This document shows, in pieces, positions 48,401 to 57,715 of a DNA stretch of 64,000 nt. The position numbers and the translations under genes were made by a program. Within the stretch, counting starts at the first letter, position 1. Every line of letters begins with the position of its first letter. Source of the DNA: Owenia fusiformis (Eukaryota > Annelida > Polychaeta > Sabellida > Oweniidae); assembly GCA_903813345.2 (NCBI GenBank), contig CAIIXF020000007.1, positions 1,679,730 to 1,743,729 on the forward strand. Direction: 5' to 3'. The notes beneath the pieces were generated by a model. That model was not told the origin of the DNA, did not search any database, and worked only from the letters and a program-made list of their open reading frames with translations.

Positions 48401-50533
48401 TCTGTAGCTCAACCCCTACATGATCTTGTAAAGAAGGTTCTCAACAAATCCAGCAAAAAGACAGCAAACATAGAGAAACTTTGGACTTCAGAATGTAAAG
48501 CTGCTATGGAGATGATCAAGGAAAGACTAACAACAGCACCATGTCTAGGTTTTGCAGATTATTCCAAATCATTTATACTCGAAACCGATGCTTCCAATAC
48601 GGGCCTTGGAGCCGAACTTTTCCAACTTCAAGATGGCAGAATGAGAGTAATAGGTTATGGCAGTCGATCACTCCGAGGTGCAGAGAGAAATATGAAAAAC
48701 TACTCATCCAAGAAACTAGAACTTCTCGCACTTAAATGGGCCATAACAGAGAAATTTCGAGACTTCTTACTAGGAACCAAGTTCACTGTATTCACAGACA
48801 ATAATCCCTTAACGTACATCATGCACAAGAAGAGACTACCTGCTTTGGAACAGCGATGGATATCTGATCTCGCGAGTTTTGATTTCGACATCAAATACAA
48901 ACCTGGGAAAACCAACACAGCTGCAGATTGCCTATCTAGACTAGAACATGACTCGGAAGAAGATGATAGAGAAGAAGATTTCGAAGTTAGTGCAATGCAG
49001 ATACTTGCCAAACAGTGTGACATCACATACTTACCTGAGATGGAAGAAATAAAAGAAGCCAAACAAAAAGAAGTTGCAGCACTACAAATAGAAGCAGAAA
49101 TATCACAAGATGTAGCATCTTCATTTCTACCAACAATAACGCAGGATGGTTACAGAGAATTACAGCAAAATGACAAGGATATCGCTCTCATAACTGAGAT
49201 GGTAAAAGTTAACTACAAACCTACTTCCAAAGCAATGAAGAAACTCACAAAAAGCCAAAGAAAATTGGTTAAACATTTGAAAAGCCTTGTAATGATAGAT
49301 GAAATCCTGTACAGAAAATCACACTTTAATGACACTTCTGTATTCCAAGCTATTGTACCAGATGTTCTGAAGGAAGAAGTTCTTAAGTCACTACATGACT
49401 TCACAGGACACCAAGGAGTAGAACGAACAGAGAAGCTCATCAGACAAAGATTTTATTGGACAGAACTTCATCAAGATGTCACAGAATATATCACAACCTG
49501 TAGCAGATGTCTGTTCGGAAAGATGCCTTACCAGAAAGTCATCACACCTTTAGGCAGACTTACAGCGAATAGACCATTAGATCTAGTCTTTATTGACTTT
49601 ACTCTTCTTGAAAAAGCCTCCAATGGAATGGAAAATGTACTTGTGATCACAGACGCATTCACAAAGTTCACAATCACAGAACCCACCAGAGATCAAAAAG
49701 CTGAGACTGTAGCTAAAGTACTAGTGAGGTCATTTATCCAGATATTTGGCATCCCACACAGAATACATAGCGACCAAGGAAGAAACTTCGAGAGTGAGGT
49801 CATCAAGTGTCTTTGTAAGATGTATAATATAGAAAAATCAAGAACAACGCCATACCACCCCTCAGGAAACGGCCAATGCGAAAGATTTAATAGGACGCTT
49901 CACAACCTTCTGATATCTCTTGAACAAGACAAGAAGAGAAGATGGCCTGATTATATCAAAGAACTGACCTACTGTTATAACACAACACCACACAGTTCTA
50001 CGGGATACTCCCCCTTCTTTCTGATGTTTGGTCGAGAACCGAGACTTCCCATATCCATTCAGCTAGGTGTTGACGATGTTGATACTTGTGACAAGGATAA
50101 AGAAAAAGAAGAACAGGTTCAGAAAGAGAACAAAAGTTGGATAGTAGAACATGAAAGAATATTGAAAGAAGCACACACAAAAGCAGCAATGAAAATAGAC
50201 AAAGAAGCAGACAGAAGAAAAGAAATCTTTGACAAGAAAGCTAATGAAACTGTTATAGAAATAGGATCAAAAGTTCTTACCAGGAAGAGAATACAAGGAA
50301 GAAATAAAATCCAAGATTCTTTTGAAGAAGACATATATACAGTTGTACAAAGAAAAAATGATGTTTACACGATAGAAAATAAGTATGGAGCGAGAAAAAC
50401 TGTAAACATAGTAGACTTAAAAGAAGTTCCACAGAAAGTAAGAGGAATAAAACAAAACAAACATGAAGATGTGCCTGAAACTGAGACTATCAGGAGATCA
50501 AAAAGATTAGCAGCTCAGAATGCCATGATGTAG
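45449..50533 (+). CDS. gypsy gag-pol polyprotein, intact
   Basis: One 1,694-codon frame with no stop or shift. Gag occupies about residues 1-420 and ends in an Asn/Arg/Gly-rich basic tract (NNRGNFNNRGNFNNRG, then RRGRRFFGSR) instead of a CCHC zinc knuckle. Protease has D449-T-G. Reverse transcriptase has Y888-L-D-D891. RNase H has an ETDAS motif with D1047. Integrase has an HHCC zinc domain from H1316, and the catalytic triad D1383, D1442, E1478 with the expected 35-residue spacing. The C-terminus has a GPF/SH3-like stretch (IGSKVLTRKRIQGR) and no chromodomain that I can see. Gag and pol are in one frame, so no frameshift is needed. With all motifs present and young LTRs, the element could be active. 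The start is the first ATG of the frame. Confidence 0.95.
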   Translation: MATGGTKPKDAIGEDAKKKIDEMVEILEQEQKEEKAGLLQMISLERQLAELQKKYNVDLLGNPPEPDSDNSNTGRDNDNNEPRNKGLQGNSKLPKLCKYNGSKGQDIYDWCEDANIAIRNIRERDRVDFLIYHLDPIPRREAKYLGPNTTPDEIFKTLKRVFGRQTSAHKSYTEFYTRKQDATESVAQFSQSLMQCMDRIKETQSNLQNEDQLLKEQLIEGVQCPKLRWELRRLNNQDSTTTFQKLRDVAFQYEFNENDSKSMENTKKSTVTSNTIDTNDKTLRKMMQQMLEKQNKLEQEINTLKEENKQHREFQNNQQNTHFGQQNYQHDNYNNRGNFNNRGNFNNRGFNNFNNNRGNFNQRRGRRFFGSRYSNQGQRGDFNNRNRQQENQQPNFHNNHGNNGTNTNNSVITSSSESNPNNFQMDKILGNAPKTMITIGNQIIEGIIDTGSSVTLMSKQLYQNKFNTELENFKVLDLKAANNLQIPYQGLMIETVEIEGQQMKDIGILVHAEDGNCPDLLIGMNILKNLPKFKEIQLEEKTNLIRIQGNQKVLIPASSTTDVKVTTGSFRGNGVVEPLDTALPGNVQLITGFIDASSGTSTVNILNTSQSDIFISTRTPLGKIQPATASCCRISYCSNTNEMNIQDSKITQQNTKSPNQETELNLSEPKKNNLPVNTKVMEQIDNIMKNFQGTEEEFTKAKEMFLTYHDIFGTDETDLGCTDLLQHSIPTPDGLVINEPYRRIPPAIFEEVKEHIDTLIEKKVIRPSNSSFASPVVIVRKKNKSIRLCVDYRRLNQHTTRDSFPLPRIQESMDSLLNSKIFSCIDLQSAYLQVKVIDEDIHKTAFTTPLGLYEYMRMPFGLSNAPSTYQRLMTIAFREELFKTVLCYLDDLLVYSSSISENIDRLETVFKILKKHNLKLELRKCHFFKTEVIYLGHKVSGEGIQPDPSKIDQIVNWKEPKTLKDLRKFLGTAGYHRRFIKSYASVAQPLHDLVKKVLNKSSKKTANIEKLWTSECKAAMEMIKERLTTAPCLGFADYSKSFILETDASNTGLGAELFQLQDGRMRVIGYGSRSLRGAERNMKNYSSKKLELLALKWAITEKFRDFLLGTKFTVFTDNNPLTYIMHKKRLPALEQRWISDLASFDFDIKYKPGKTNTAADCLSRLEHDSEEDDREEDFEVSAMQILAKQCDITYLPEMEEIKEAKQKEVAALQIEAEISQDVASSFLPTITQDGYRELQQNDKDIALITEMVKVNYKPTSKAMKKLTKSQRKLVKHLKSLVMIDEILYRKSHFNDTSVFQAIVPDVLKEEVLKSLHDFTGHQGVERTEKLIRQRFYWTELHQDVTEYITTCSRCLFGKMPYQKVITPLGRLTANRPLDLVFIDFTLLEKASNGMENVLVITDAFTKFTITEPTRDQKAETVAKVLVRSFIQIFGIPHRIHSDQGRNFESEVIKCLCKMYNIEKSRTTPYHPSGNGQCERFNRTLHNLLISLEQDKKRRWPDYIKELTYCYNTTPHSSTGYSPFFLMFGREPRLPISIQLGVDDVDTCDKDKEKEEQVQKENKSWIVEHERILKEAHTKAAMKIDKEADRRKEIFDKKANETVIEIGSKVLTRKRIQGRNKIQDSFEEDIYTVVQRKNDVYTIENKYGARKTVNIVDLKEVPQKVRGIKQNKHEDVPETETIRRSKRLAAQNAMM

Positions 50534-50762
50534 ACATGATGTCAGAAAAATTGAGATATATATTTTATCGCGTTTAGTGATTTGCGATAAGCGTTCTGTA
50601 CTAAATGTTATTTTCTTAACTATTGTTCTATTTTAATAATTCAAATTACTGTTATATGTTACTGTTATTTATACTATAAAAGAAACACAATACATATATA
50701 AAAAGTTACTTTGTTAACAGAACATAATTTTATTGACTACCATTTTAAGGTAGTGGATGTTA

Positions 50763-50779
50763 ATTAGGGGAGGATAATC
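50763..50779 (+). other. displaced polypurine-like tract
   Basis: AATTAGGGGAGGATAAT looks like a gypsy polypurine tract but lies about 145 bp before the 3' LTR rather than next to it. The bases touching the LTR (GAGTCCGCGTG) are not purine-rich. Either another tract is used or the LTR boundary has shifted in this lineage. Confidence 0.35.
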
Positions 50780-50921
50780 CTTCATAATGGTATTTCATAA
50801 TGTTATTTTCTATGTTCCACGTGTGTGTGACATTTTGTTGTTAGAATTTAATTTATTTTATAATTCCTGTGGTAGCAAGAGCAAGGATAATTTGGGACAA
50901 ATTATGACGAGTCCGCGTGTG

Positions 50922-51505
50922 TGTGACAGGATGTTTTAGATTTTCAAACCCTACTGTGGAGAGTTATATTTTTATGTATTTCAATTATATTTTCAAACCC
51001 TGCTAGGAGAATAGCTTTGATTTACACACAGTGTGCACATGCAAGGGGATTAACCTTGATTGCATTTACTTTCCAAATCACCAGTGCTAGCCTTGATTTT
51101 GAACTGTAAAGACATGGAGACACTGTGTGCGTACTAAAGATGTATGGCTAGCACTCAGAGACTGTAGAGCTTATTTTATAAGCTCTGGGGTACAAACTAG
51201 GTGCACAGCCTTAAGCATTTGTGGTTTTGGTCTTAAGTGATTTAGGTAGCTTGAATACAAGATCAGTTAGTGATTTAGGTAGCTTGAATACAAGATCAGT
51301 TAGTGATTTAGGTAGCTTGAGTACAAGATCAGTTAGTGATTTAGGTAGCTTGAGTATTAAGATCAGTTGAGAGATTTAGCTCATTTGTATAACATTTTGA
51401 TCATTTGATTGATTATAGGGTTGAATACATTTTAAATACATTTTATATCCTTATTCTGTTAATTCGATTTGTAATGTAACCCACGTCCACTCCCCCATGG
51501 TTACA
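50922..51505 (+). repeat. 3' LTR of the gypsy element
   Basis: Same length and sequence as the 5' LTR except for G at 51167. It includes the four 33-bp units (about 51237-51368). Confidence 0.95.
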
Positions 51506-51640
51506 ATATATTTAGCAATTTAAATGAATTCCCCTTTAATTCATGCTTTTCTCATAAAATACATTATCATGCAATGAAATTATTTCAGTAGTTCAAGTTC
51601 AAATGGGCAAAAATGCATCTTAACATGCTGTTTTATTAAC

Positions 51641-51964
51641 TTAACCAGGACATTTATGTTCCTCCCCTAAATAAGTGATTTCTGCTAAACAGCTGGCACA
51701 ACAGGAGGGATCATCTTTCCATTTTTGTATACACTCTACACAACCTAATAGTTCATCTGATGTTAGAATATATTTACACTTGAGGCAAACATGGTGACCG
51801 CAAGGAAGGCTATGGATATTCATGGTTGGATATATAAAGTGACATTTGCAACATAATGAGGTCATGTTTATCAATTTGTCTAACTGTTTGGAGTATACCT
51901 TCTTGCTCAGCGACCAGGAAGGTAAGGCATTAATTTGATATTTGATAAATTTACAAAACTCCAT
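51641..51964 (-). CDS. RING-finger protein in the outer retroelement
   Basis: 107 codons, ATG at 51964. The centre is a full C3HC4 RING pattern: C-x2-C (CCKC), 13 residues, C-x-H, x2-C-x2-C (HHVCLKC), then C-x2-C (CVEC). A second Cys cluster follows (CCASC...HKC) near the C-terminus. RING domains bind zinc and usually act as ubiquitin E3 ligases. The frame lies between the envelope gene and the 3' LTR of the minus-strand retroelement, the place where complex retroviruses carry accessory genes. An acceptor-like site (AATTTCAG) upstream near 52040 suggests a spliced message. It could instead be a captured host exon. I know of no named homologue. Confidence 0.6.
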   Translation of the reverse strand: MEFCKFIKYQINALPSWSLSKKVYSKQLDKLINMTSLCCKCHFIYPTMNIHSLPCGHHVCLKCKYILTSDELLGCVECIQKWKDDPSCCASCLAEITYLGEEHKCPG

Positions 51965-52043
51965 AATTTGGGGTAGATGAATTTTGATTTTATTTATTTT
52001 ATATTGCTGTTTTGTTGTTTTTCTTGAATGTCTCCAAAAGTCA

Positions 52044-52253
52044 CTACTGAAATTTTGTTATTAGAATTTTTTCCACGAACAAGTTCGTAGCTTCTACGTG
52101 TTCAGTAACCGCTCGGTTACTTGCATCATTAGTTTGGTTTCTGGTTGTCACGTCTGCCGCAGGAGGAGGAGGGGTAAGACGCTGGCTCTCCTCAGTTTGA
52201 GTGGCCTGATCTCTAGTAGGTCTCACTCTTCTCCAGAGCTGCCTTTCTGTCAC
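52044..52253 (-). CDS. small ORF after env, unassigned
   Basis: About 70 codons without an ATG, beginning TERQLWRRVRPTRDQ and containing a PPPPAAD stretch. It is polar, with low complexity in its middle. It directly follows the envelope stop in another frame and precedes the RING frame. It may be an exon of an accessory gene joined by splicing or simply chance. No function is assigned. Confidence 0.3.
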   Translation of the reverse strand: MTERQLWRRVRPTRDQATQTEESQRLTPPPPAADVTTRNQTNDASNRAVTEHVEATNLFVEKILITKFQ

Positions 52254-52277
52254 TGGAATTTCAAAACCATTTCCACA

Positions 52278-52369
52278 TTAGGACCTTGCTAAAGGTATTA
52301 GGACAAACACGTTATTCTCTAGTTCGTAGTAAAATCTAATAATATAGGGTTCGGATAGGACATCGCAAA
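52278..52369 (-). pseudogene. envelope gene, C-terminal piece beyond the insertion
   Basis: On the far side of the 8.9-kb insertion the envelope reading frame continues for about 30 codons to a TAA at 52278-52280. The phase is preserved when one copy of the target duplication is counted. This shows that the frame was intact when the insertion happened. Confidence 0.75.
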
Positions 52370-53486
52370 GGGTTTGTAGAAAAAACCGGGTACCGGGTAC
52401 CGGGTACTAAATCCTCCATACTGGGTTCCAACTTGGTACCCGGTACCCGGTCGAGAAAACCGGGTACCCAGTCGAAAAAACCGGGTACCCAGAAAAACAA
52501 AAAAATACGAAAATTTAACATATTAATAACATAATAACATATTAAGTTAAATATCATTAGAAAGCTTTTTATATTTGAAAAACATGGCAAATCAATGAAT
52601 ACTGTATTTTCAATAGTTCGTATATTGGTACGTGAATTATTTCGATTGTGATTTAAATCTGTAAATAGCTATCGTTACTTTAGTAGAGAGGTGACTTGTG
52701 TTATTTTACATGATGCAACGTGTAAGGTTTTGATTGCATAATTTAAGTTATCCCAATTTTCGACGAAGCGTCCACTGAAGTGTAAATTGTTACGTCTTAC
52801 AATGTCATAGGCGTAGCCAGGAGGTGGTGCCATGGTGCGATCGCACCCTCCCCCGGACCCTCCCCCATAACCATTGAAAATATGACCATGATGATGATAG
52901 AGGAAGAGAACAGCCTTAAAATGTTTTTTTATTTGAAGCGTCTAGCTCAATTTTGAATGAAGTTAAATACATTTTTGTAAATTCAAAACAAATCTTAGTC
53001 GTAATGCTTATGCAACCATCACACAAATGAAATATCCCCAAAGGCAATATTAGTTTCTGAGACATTACCGTTGATGTTAACTGTAAAACTAATTTGATAT
53101 AAACTTGTAAATGAAGTAATCTCAACCGTTTTGATTTATCCCGATATATTTTTAGAAATCCGAATTTTTTAGAATTGTTGATTCAGTTTTGTAACCGTGA
53201 TTTTTCTCCAATTACTTTTTAGCTGAATCCCGAAGGCGAAAAACAGATTTTCAACCCCAAAATTTCTTCAAAAATACAGATTTTCAGATTATAAATATAA
53301 TCCTGTTTTTTTTAACTAGACATGTATGATGTACTGTCTTCCGTTTCTCTTTGAAACTGTCTTGGTTTCTTCATCTACGTACGCGAATGACTGGTCGGTA
53401 ACTATCCCAAAAATATCACTGCATGCATGTCTTAAATGTGTAATCATATTTAGAAACTGGAATGTACGCCCTACAAACATGGTATT

Positions 53487-53540
53487 AATTGTATTGTATT
53501 GTATTGTATTGGTTTGTATTATATTGTATTGTATTGTATA
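53487..53540 (+). repeat. TATTG pentanucleotide microsatellite
   Basis: About ten imperfect TATTG units in tandem, interrupted by GGTTTG and TATTATA. Confidence 0.8.
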
Positions 53541-53604
53541 TCACATTATTTCCATGTGAATACATTACAATTTCATCTTCGTTCACTCGGCATATTAATT
53601 ATTA

Positions 53605-53990
53605 ATATTAATTTTCTGCCAAGAGTATCAGACGAATCGAATCATGATTAATTTCACTTAATCACGCGGTACTAACTCACCGGGGCGTATCGAAACTTCT
53701 CACATCTGGGGACCAAAACGCCGCTAAAACGAGGGACTTTGTAAACAAAAGCAATGTCTCGACTGAAAGGTATTTCTGTGAAGGTTTTAATGGAACAAGT
53801 TTGAAGAAAAATGGTGTTGTTTGAGACCCACAATCATTGATTTTCCAAATACAGGGTATATTTGAAATTCAAATTAACGGGTTTGGGGGGCGTTTTAGTT
53901 TCGATACGCCCTGGTGAGTTAGTACCACGTGATTAAGTGATATTAAATCATGATTTGATTTGTCTGATACTCTTGGCAGAAAATTAATAT
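53605..53990. mobile_element. MITE with about 95-bp inverted arms
   Basis: Ends ATATTAATTTTCTGCC at 53605 and the exact inverse ending at 53990. The arms continue through AAGAGTATCAGAC, CACTTAATCACG and GTACTAACTCACC to GGGCGTATCGAAAC. It is 386 bp with no coding content and is nested in the 8.9-kb segment. Confidence 0.8.
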
Positions 53991-55173
53991 GTACAACCCT
54001 GTTAAATCAGGTAAATTGAGCTTTGTAGTTATAATATTGTAATTGTAATGCTGCTTAACCTGAAATAAAAATATCTGCGTTAGATTTATGCCAAAATAAA
54101 ATTGATGTACTTGAACTCTGTTTTTTGTACAAGAGATTTCCCCGGTTTTGAAGGGTGACACAGAACAAAGGACGTATAACCCTAACTTAATAATACGAAT
54201 TGTACAGTGCAACATGGAAAACAAATTAATCTTTCTGGCAATTAAGTAAGTTTTTGGAAGTGGAACGTTGCATTTTCATCATCATTGCCAACAGATATAC
54301 CATGGGCTTTTAAGAGACCCATGGATATACTAATACTAGAATACTAATAAAAAACGGGTAATTAATTATTTTCTGTACAGCATCATATGCATTCAACTAG
54401 AGTTACTGTAGCTACATGCACGCACAGGCGTACTCTCAAAATAGAGAAAACAAACTTCGCAAAATCATTTACAATAAAAGAATAAATATTTCACAAACCA
54501 GTTAGCCTATAATACAGAAATCATTAAATTCATTGAGTTCACATTCATTTTTAAGATATCCATAGTAGTAAGAACATTCTTTTTGAACAAACTTTTGATT
54601 GGGAAAACCGATGCCTGAAGTAGTCAAATTGAAAATGAGGAGCTTCATTTGTTCACAATGATTTTAATCGTTCAAAAAGAAGACGCTCAGTTCATTAACA
54701 GCATTTCGTTCAGTGTGATTCGGTCATAGTCATTAGCCCCGGGAAAGGCAATCGTTCATACATTAATTAGTTTCCTTTTAATATTTAAAATACGTTTGCC
54801 AATGCTAAAAGCAGAAAGAAGCAGAATTTACTCTATAGTTCCACAGATCGTCAAATCCAAAACTAGATAGTAACTGTTATTTTATTTTTGAAAAAAATCG
54901 TGTTCTGTGCCTAATATAATTGTAAAATCAAGGCCAATGGTAAATTCTTCATCTCCCGTCAGGTAATAATTCAAACTCATCTTGCAAGCTAGGGTAAAAA
55001 CAAACACAGAAGAAACAATCTTAATTGAGCTTGCATGCCCCATCTTATATACAGTAATTTAAGCAAGTACAATATTTAACCCAGACCCGTGGTTCAAACA
55101 TTTGATGTCTCAGTCACCATTTGATATCTCATCTGCTAAATATTATATTCTTTTTTACAGGTTCTTTCAATGA

Positions 55174-55335
55174 ATGGAATGCTGCAGACATGACGGACAT
55201 GTGAAGTTTGGGGTTATGCATGGACACATGCGAGGAGGACACAACGTAGAGAAAAGCGGGGGGTCTTCACTCAGGAAAGGTGTAAAACGCATCCTGGGAT
55301 TCAGCAGAAACAGCTCCGAAATAATTCAGAACTAA
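55174..55335 (+). CDS. 53-residue ORF after an acceptor-like site, doubtful
   Basis: It starts 13 bp after TTCTTTTTTACAG, a good 3' splice site, and carries a basic C-terminal half (SLRKGVKRILGFSR). The local GC content is higher than its surroundings. No similarity is recognised. It may be a stray host exon inside the large segment or chance. Confidence 0.2.
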   Translation: MECCRHDGHVKFGVMHGHMRGGHNVEKSGGSSLRKGVKRILGFSRNSSEIIQN

Positions 55336-56494
55336 GGTTGCATTCATGAATTCAGCTGCCGGCTGGTGGTTTAACCTACTTTTTATCAGTGGTAAACTCA
55401 ATTACTTATAGTGGCAGGTACTACTCATGAGTTAAATGAGTTGAATTCACCTGCCAGATGACGGCTGGTGGTTTAACCTAGTTTTTAACGTGACAGTCAC
55501 TATTCATATTTAAATGACTTGGACATGAATTAGCCTAATTGGTAATCTGTCAGCCGTCAGTTGAATTGGCGAATGCTACCTCGGCGCCCAACAATGCGTT
55601 TATACCCGGGTGTTTATACTTCATGTTATGCATGTAGTTTCTTGTTTTATTGTTAACACTTAAAAGTTAATAATTAAGGGTTAAATTTATCTTCCAGGTA
55701 TTCATAAATAGTTGGCTTAGGTCTGTTGACAGTGATGATGACAATTTTGATGGCGAGCTCTACATTCATTTCGAATAATTAATCTTTAGGAATTTTGCGT
55801 ACTATATTTAAGTTTATACATTTTTATTTATTAGAGCTAGCATTCTGATTTTTTATCAGAGCCAAGCACTAGAATGCTTGAAAGAGAGAGTCTTCATATT
55901 CAAAAAGTAGTAAAGGCTGTTAATTCCACGATTTAACGCTAGCTTTACATTTCCTTTGCTTTGTTTTATAAGAAGGTTGAGTTACACGTTTTTAAAAGAA
56001 CTTGTACCCGAGCGTGTACTATTTCGTTCCCGACCGGGGAATACTGTTCCACTCTCATATTCACTTGGGACTGTTTTCCGTATGTCTTTATACTCAATCG
56101 GCCAAGTAAACAGTACACAGGGGAGAGATAATTATCTAGAGAACCACGTTCACGTACAAGTTGTTTTTTAAGAAACGTGTGTTTTAACCCTATTATCATC
56201 TTAGCAGACGTGGACAAACTTGCAAAAATACATGTAGATTATTGCAGCATGATTATAGATAAAACTGATTATTTTAATTAAGCTAATTACTTTTTGTGCT
56301 TCTTTAATCAATGACGTTTTCAACGGTTAATTGTGTTGCTTTGTTGTTGATTTTTTTTGAATTTTTGACTTATAGTTGCTTTACAAAATTCTTGTTTTCA
56401 TTTCTTGTGACAGTTTTTTCATATCTTTGTGCATGGCTACCTGCATGTAGCATGATGATTGACCGGGAATAATCTGACCGGGATAGACGTCCAT

Positions 56495-56760
56495 GTTTAT
56501 AACAATGAAGGGGGGGGGGCTATTGCCAAGGAGAGTAACTTTTGACAGTTTTGGCAAAAAATCATGCGAAAAGTGATCAGAATGGTGAAAAATTGCATGG
56601 TTTGAAAGGTTTTGAGGCCGGGGCGGGAGGGCGAGGGCAACCGCTTCCAACGTTTTTGCAAGTTGCTTCAAATATTGACCATAAAATCTACAAGTTCTCA
56701 GGATGAGATCTTGTAACTTGCTTCAAAGTGATTAGCGGAAATTTAAAATTATCAGTTCCA
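56495..56760. repeat. inverted copy of the poly-C repeat plus GTTGCTTCAA fragments
   Basis: A poly-G run, then AAAAATCATGCGAAAAGTGA and ATGGTGAAAAATTGCATG, are the inverse of the repeat at 14385-14560. Just after it lie GCAAGTTGCTTCAAATATTG and TACAAGTTCTCAGGATGAGA, from the family arrayed at 32815-33560. Confidence 0.55.
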
Positions 56761-57609
56761 ACTGGACATTGTACATGCACATGTACGATGCATTACACTC
56801 TCTGACCTGATAATGATTCAATTTCTCAATTTTCAAATTAAAAGTAGGAAAACCTAGCGTCATATTGGTCCCCAGACGCTCTTCCCAGCAAAAAGTCGCG
56901 AGTTATTTTAATACACAGCGGGGGCGTAACCAGCTTTCAGTCAGGTTGCCGGGGGCGATCGTGGCATGAGCAAGGCAAAAAACAATTTTTTCAAGATTTG
57001 TTTTGAATTTTACAAAAATTGATGCAACTGCCTTCAAAAGTGAGCTAGACGCTTTCAATTTAAAGCTCGTTTCTTCTTCTATCCAATGGTTCTTATTGGT
57101 TATCGGGGTCGCACCCATCCCCCCTCACTACGCCTTTGCATAGTACTAAACACAATAAAGTGCAGGCCTTGGATCTTAGAATACAGTTGCATTTTAAATG
57201 GATAATTGGGAATAATTACAATTGCGCCACGTAGCCTACACTAAATTAAAGGCGTAATATGATATCAATTTGAAATTACAAAACAGTATACATATGTAAT
57301 GTCTCCACTTAGTTTAATTTTCTGAGGATACAATGGGGAAATGAAGTTAATTTCTTCAAAGCTTGATTGAACTATATCAGAAATCCCGAAACTTGATTAC
57401 ATTTGCTTTCAAAATGTTTGCTCTTTCCAAATATCATGGAAATTGATTGCAATTATGTTCGATGAAAAATCAAACTGCAGTCAAATGTCGGCTTATGCGA
57501 TTCAAGTTGATTCCCATGAACAAGATGACACTACATGTATAACCTAGGATCATCCTAGGTATAATCTATAATAATCATTACTCAAAGTACTATTAATCTG
57601 CCTGTGTGA

Positions 57610-57715
57610 TTACATTTTGTTACAGATGCCAAACGTCAAACACCAACCGCCAAACATCGATCGTCCACAAAAAAAAGTTGGAGACAAATGTGTCTACTTG
57701 TGGTGGAGTGACATA
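57610..57715 (+). repeat. dispersed repeat tail (further copy)
   Basis: TTTTGTTACAGATGCCAAAC, then CAAACACCAACCGCCAAACA, GGAGACAAATGTGTC and a TGTGGTGGAGTGACATA end, matching the tail at 33590-33700. Confidence 0.55.

Larger units (their letters stand above)
43637..51505 (+). mobile_element. young Ty3/gypsy LTR retrotransposon
   Basis: Full-length 7,869-bp element: LTR 43637-44220, leader, single gag-pol frame 45449-50533, LTR 50922-51505. The LTRs are 584 bp each and differ at one position I could find (T at 43882, G at 51167). The flanking 4-bp direct repeat ATAT (43633-43636 and 51506-51509) fits a target duplication, though it is low in complexity. It is inserted in the 3' region of the envelope-bearing element and is clearly younger than it. 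Confidence 0.95.

Noticed and set aside
45453-50334. Many short frames on both strands within the gypsy gag-pol
   Set aside because: They are shadows of the 1,694-codon frame and show no domain of their own.
50881-50935. Hammerhead-ribozyme-like TGACGAGTCC before the 3' LTR
   Set aside because: The conserved CUGANGA core is imperfect (ATGACGA) and no GAAA core at the right distance follows.
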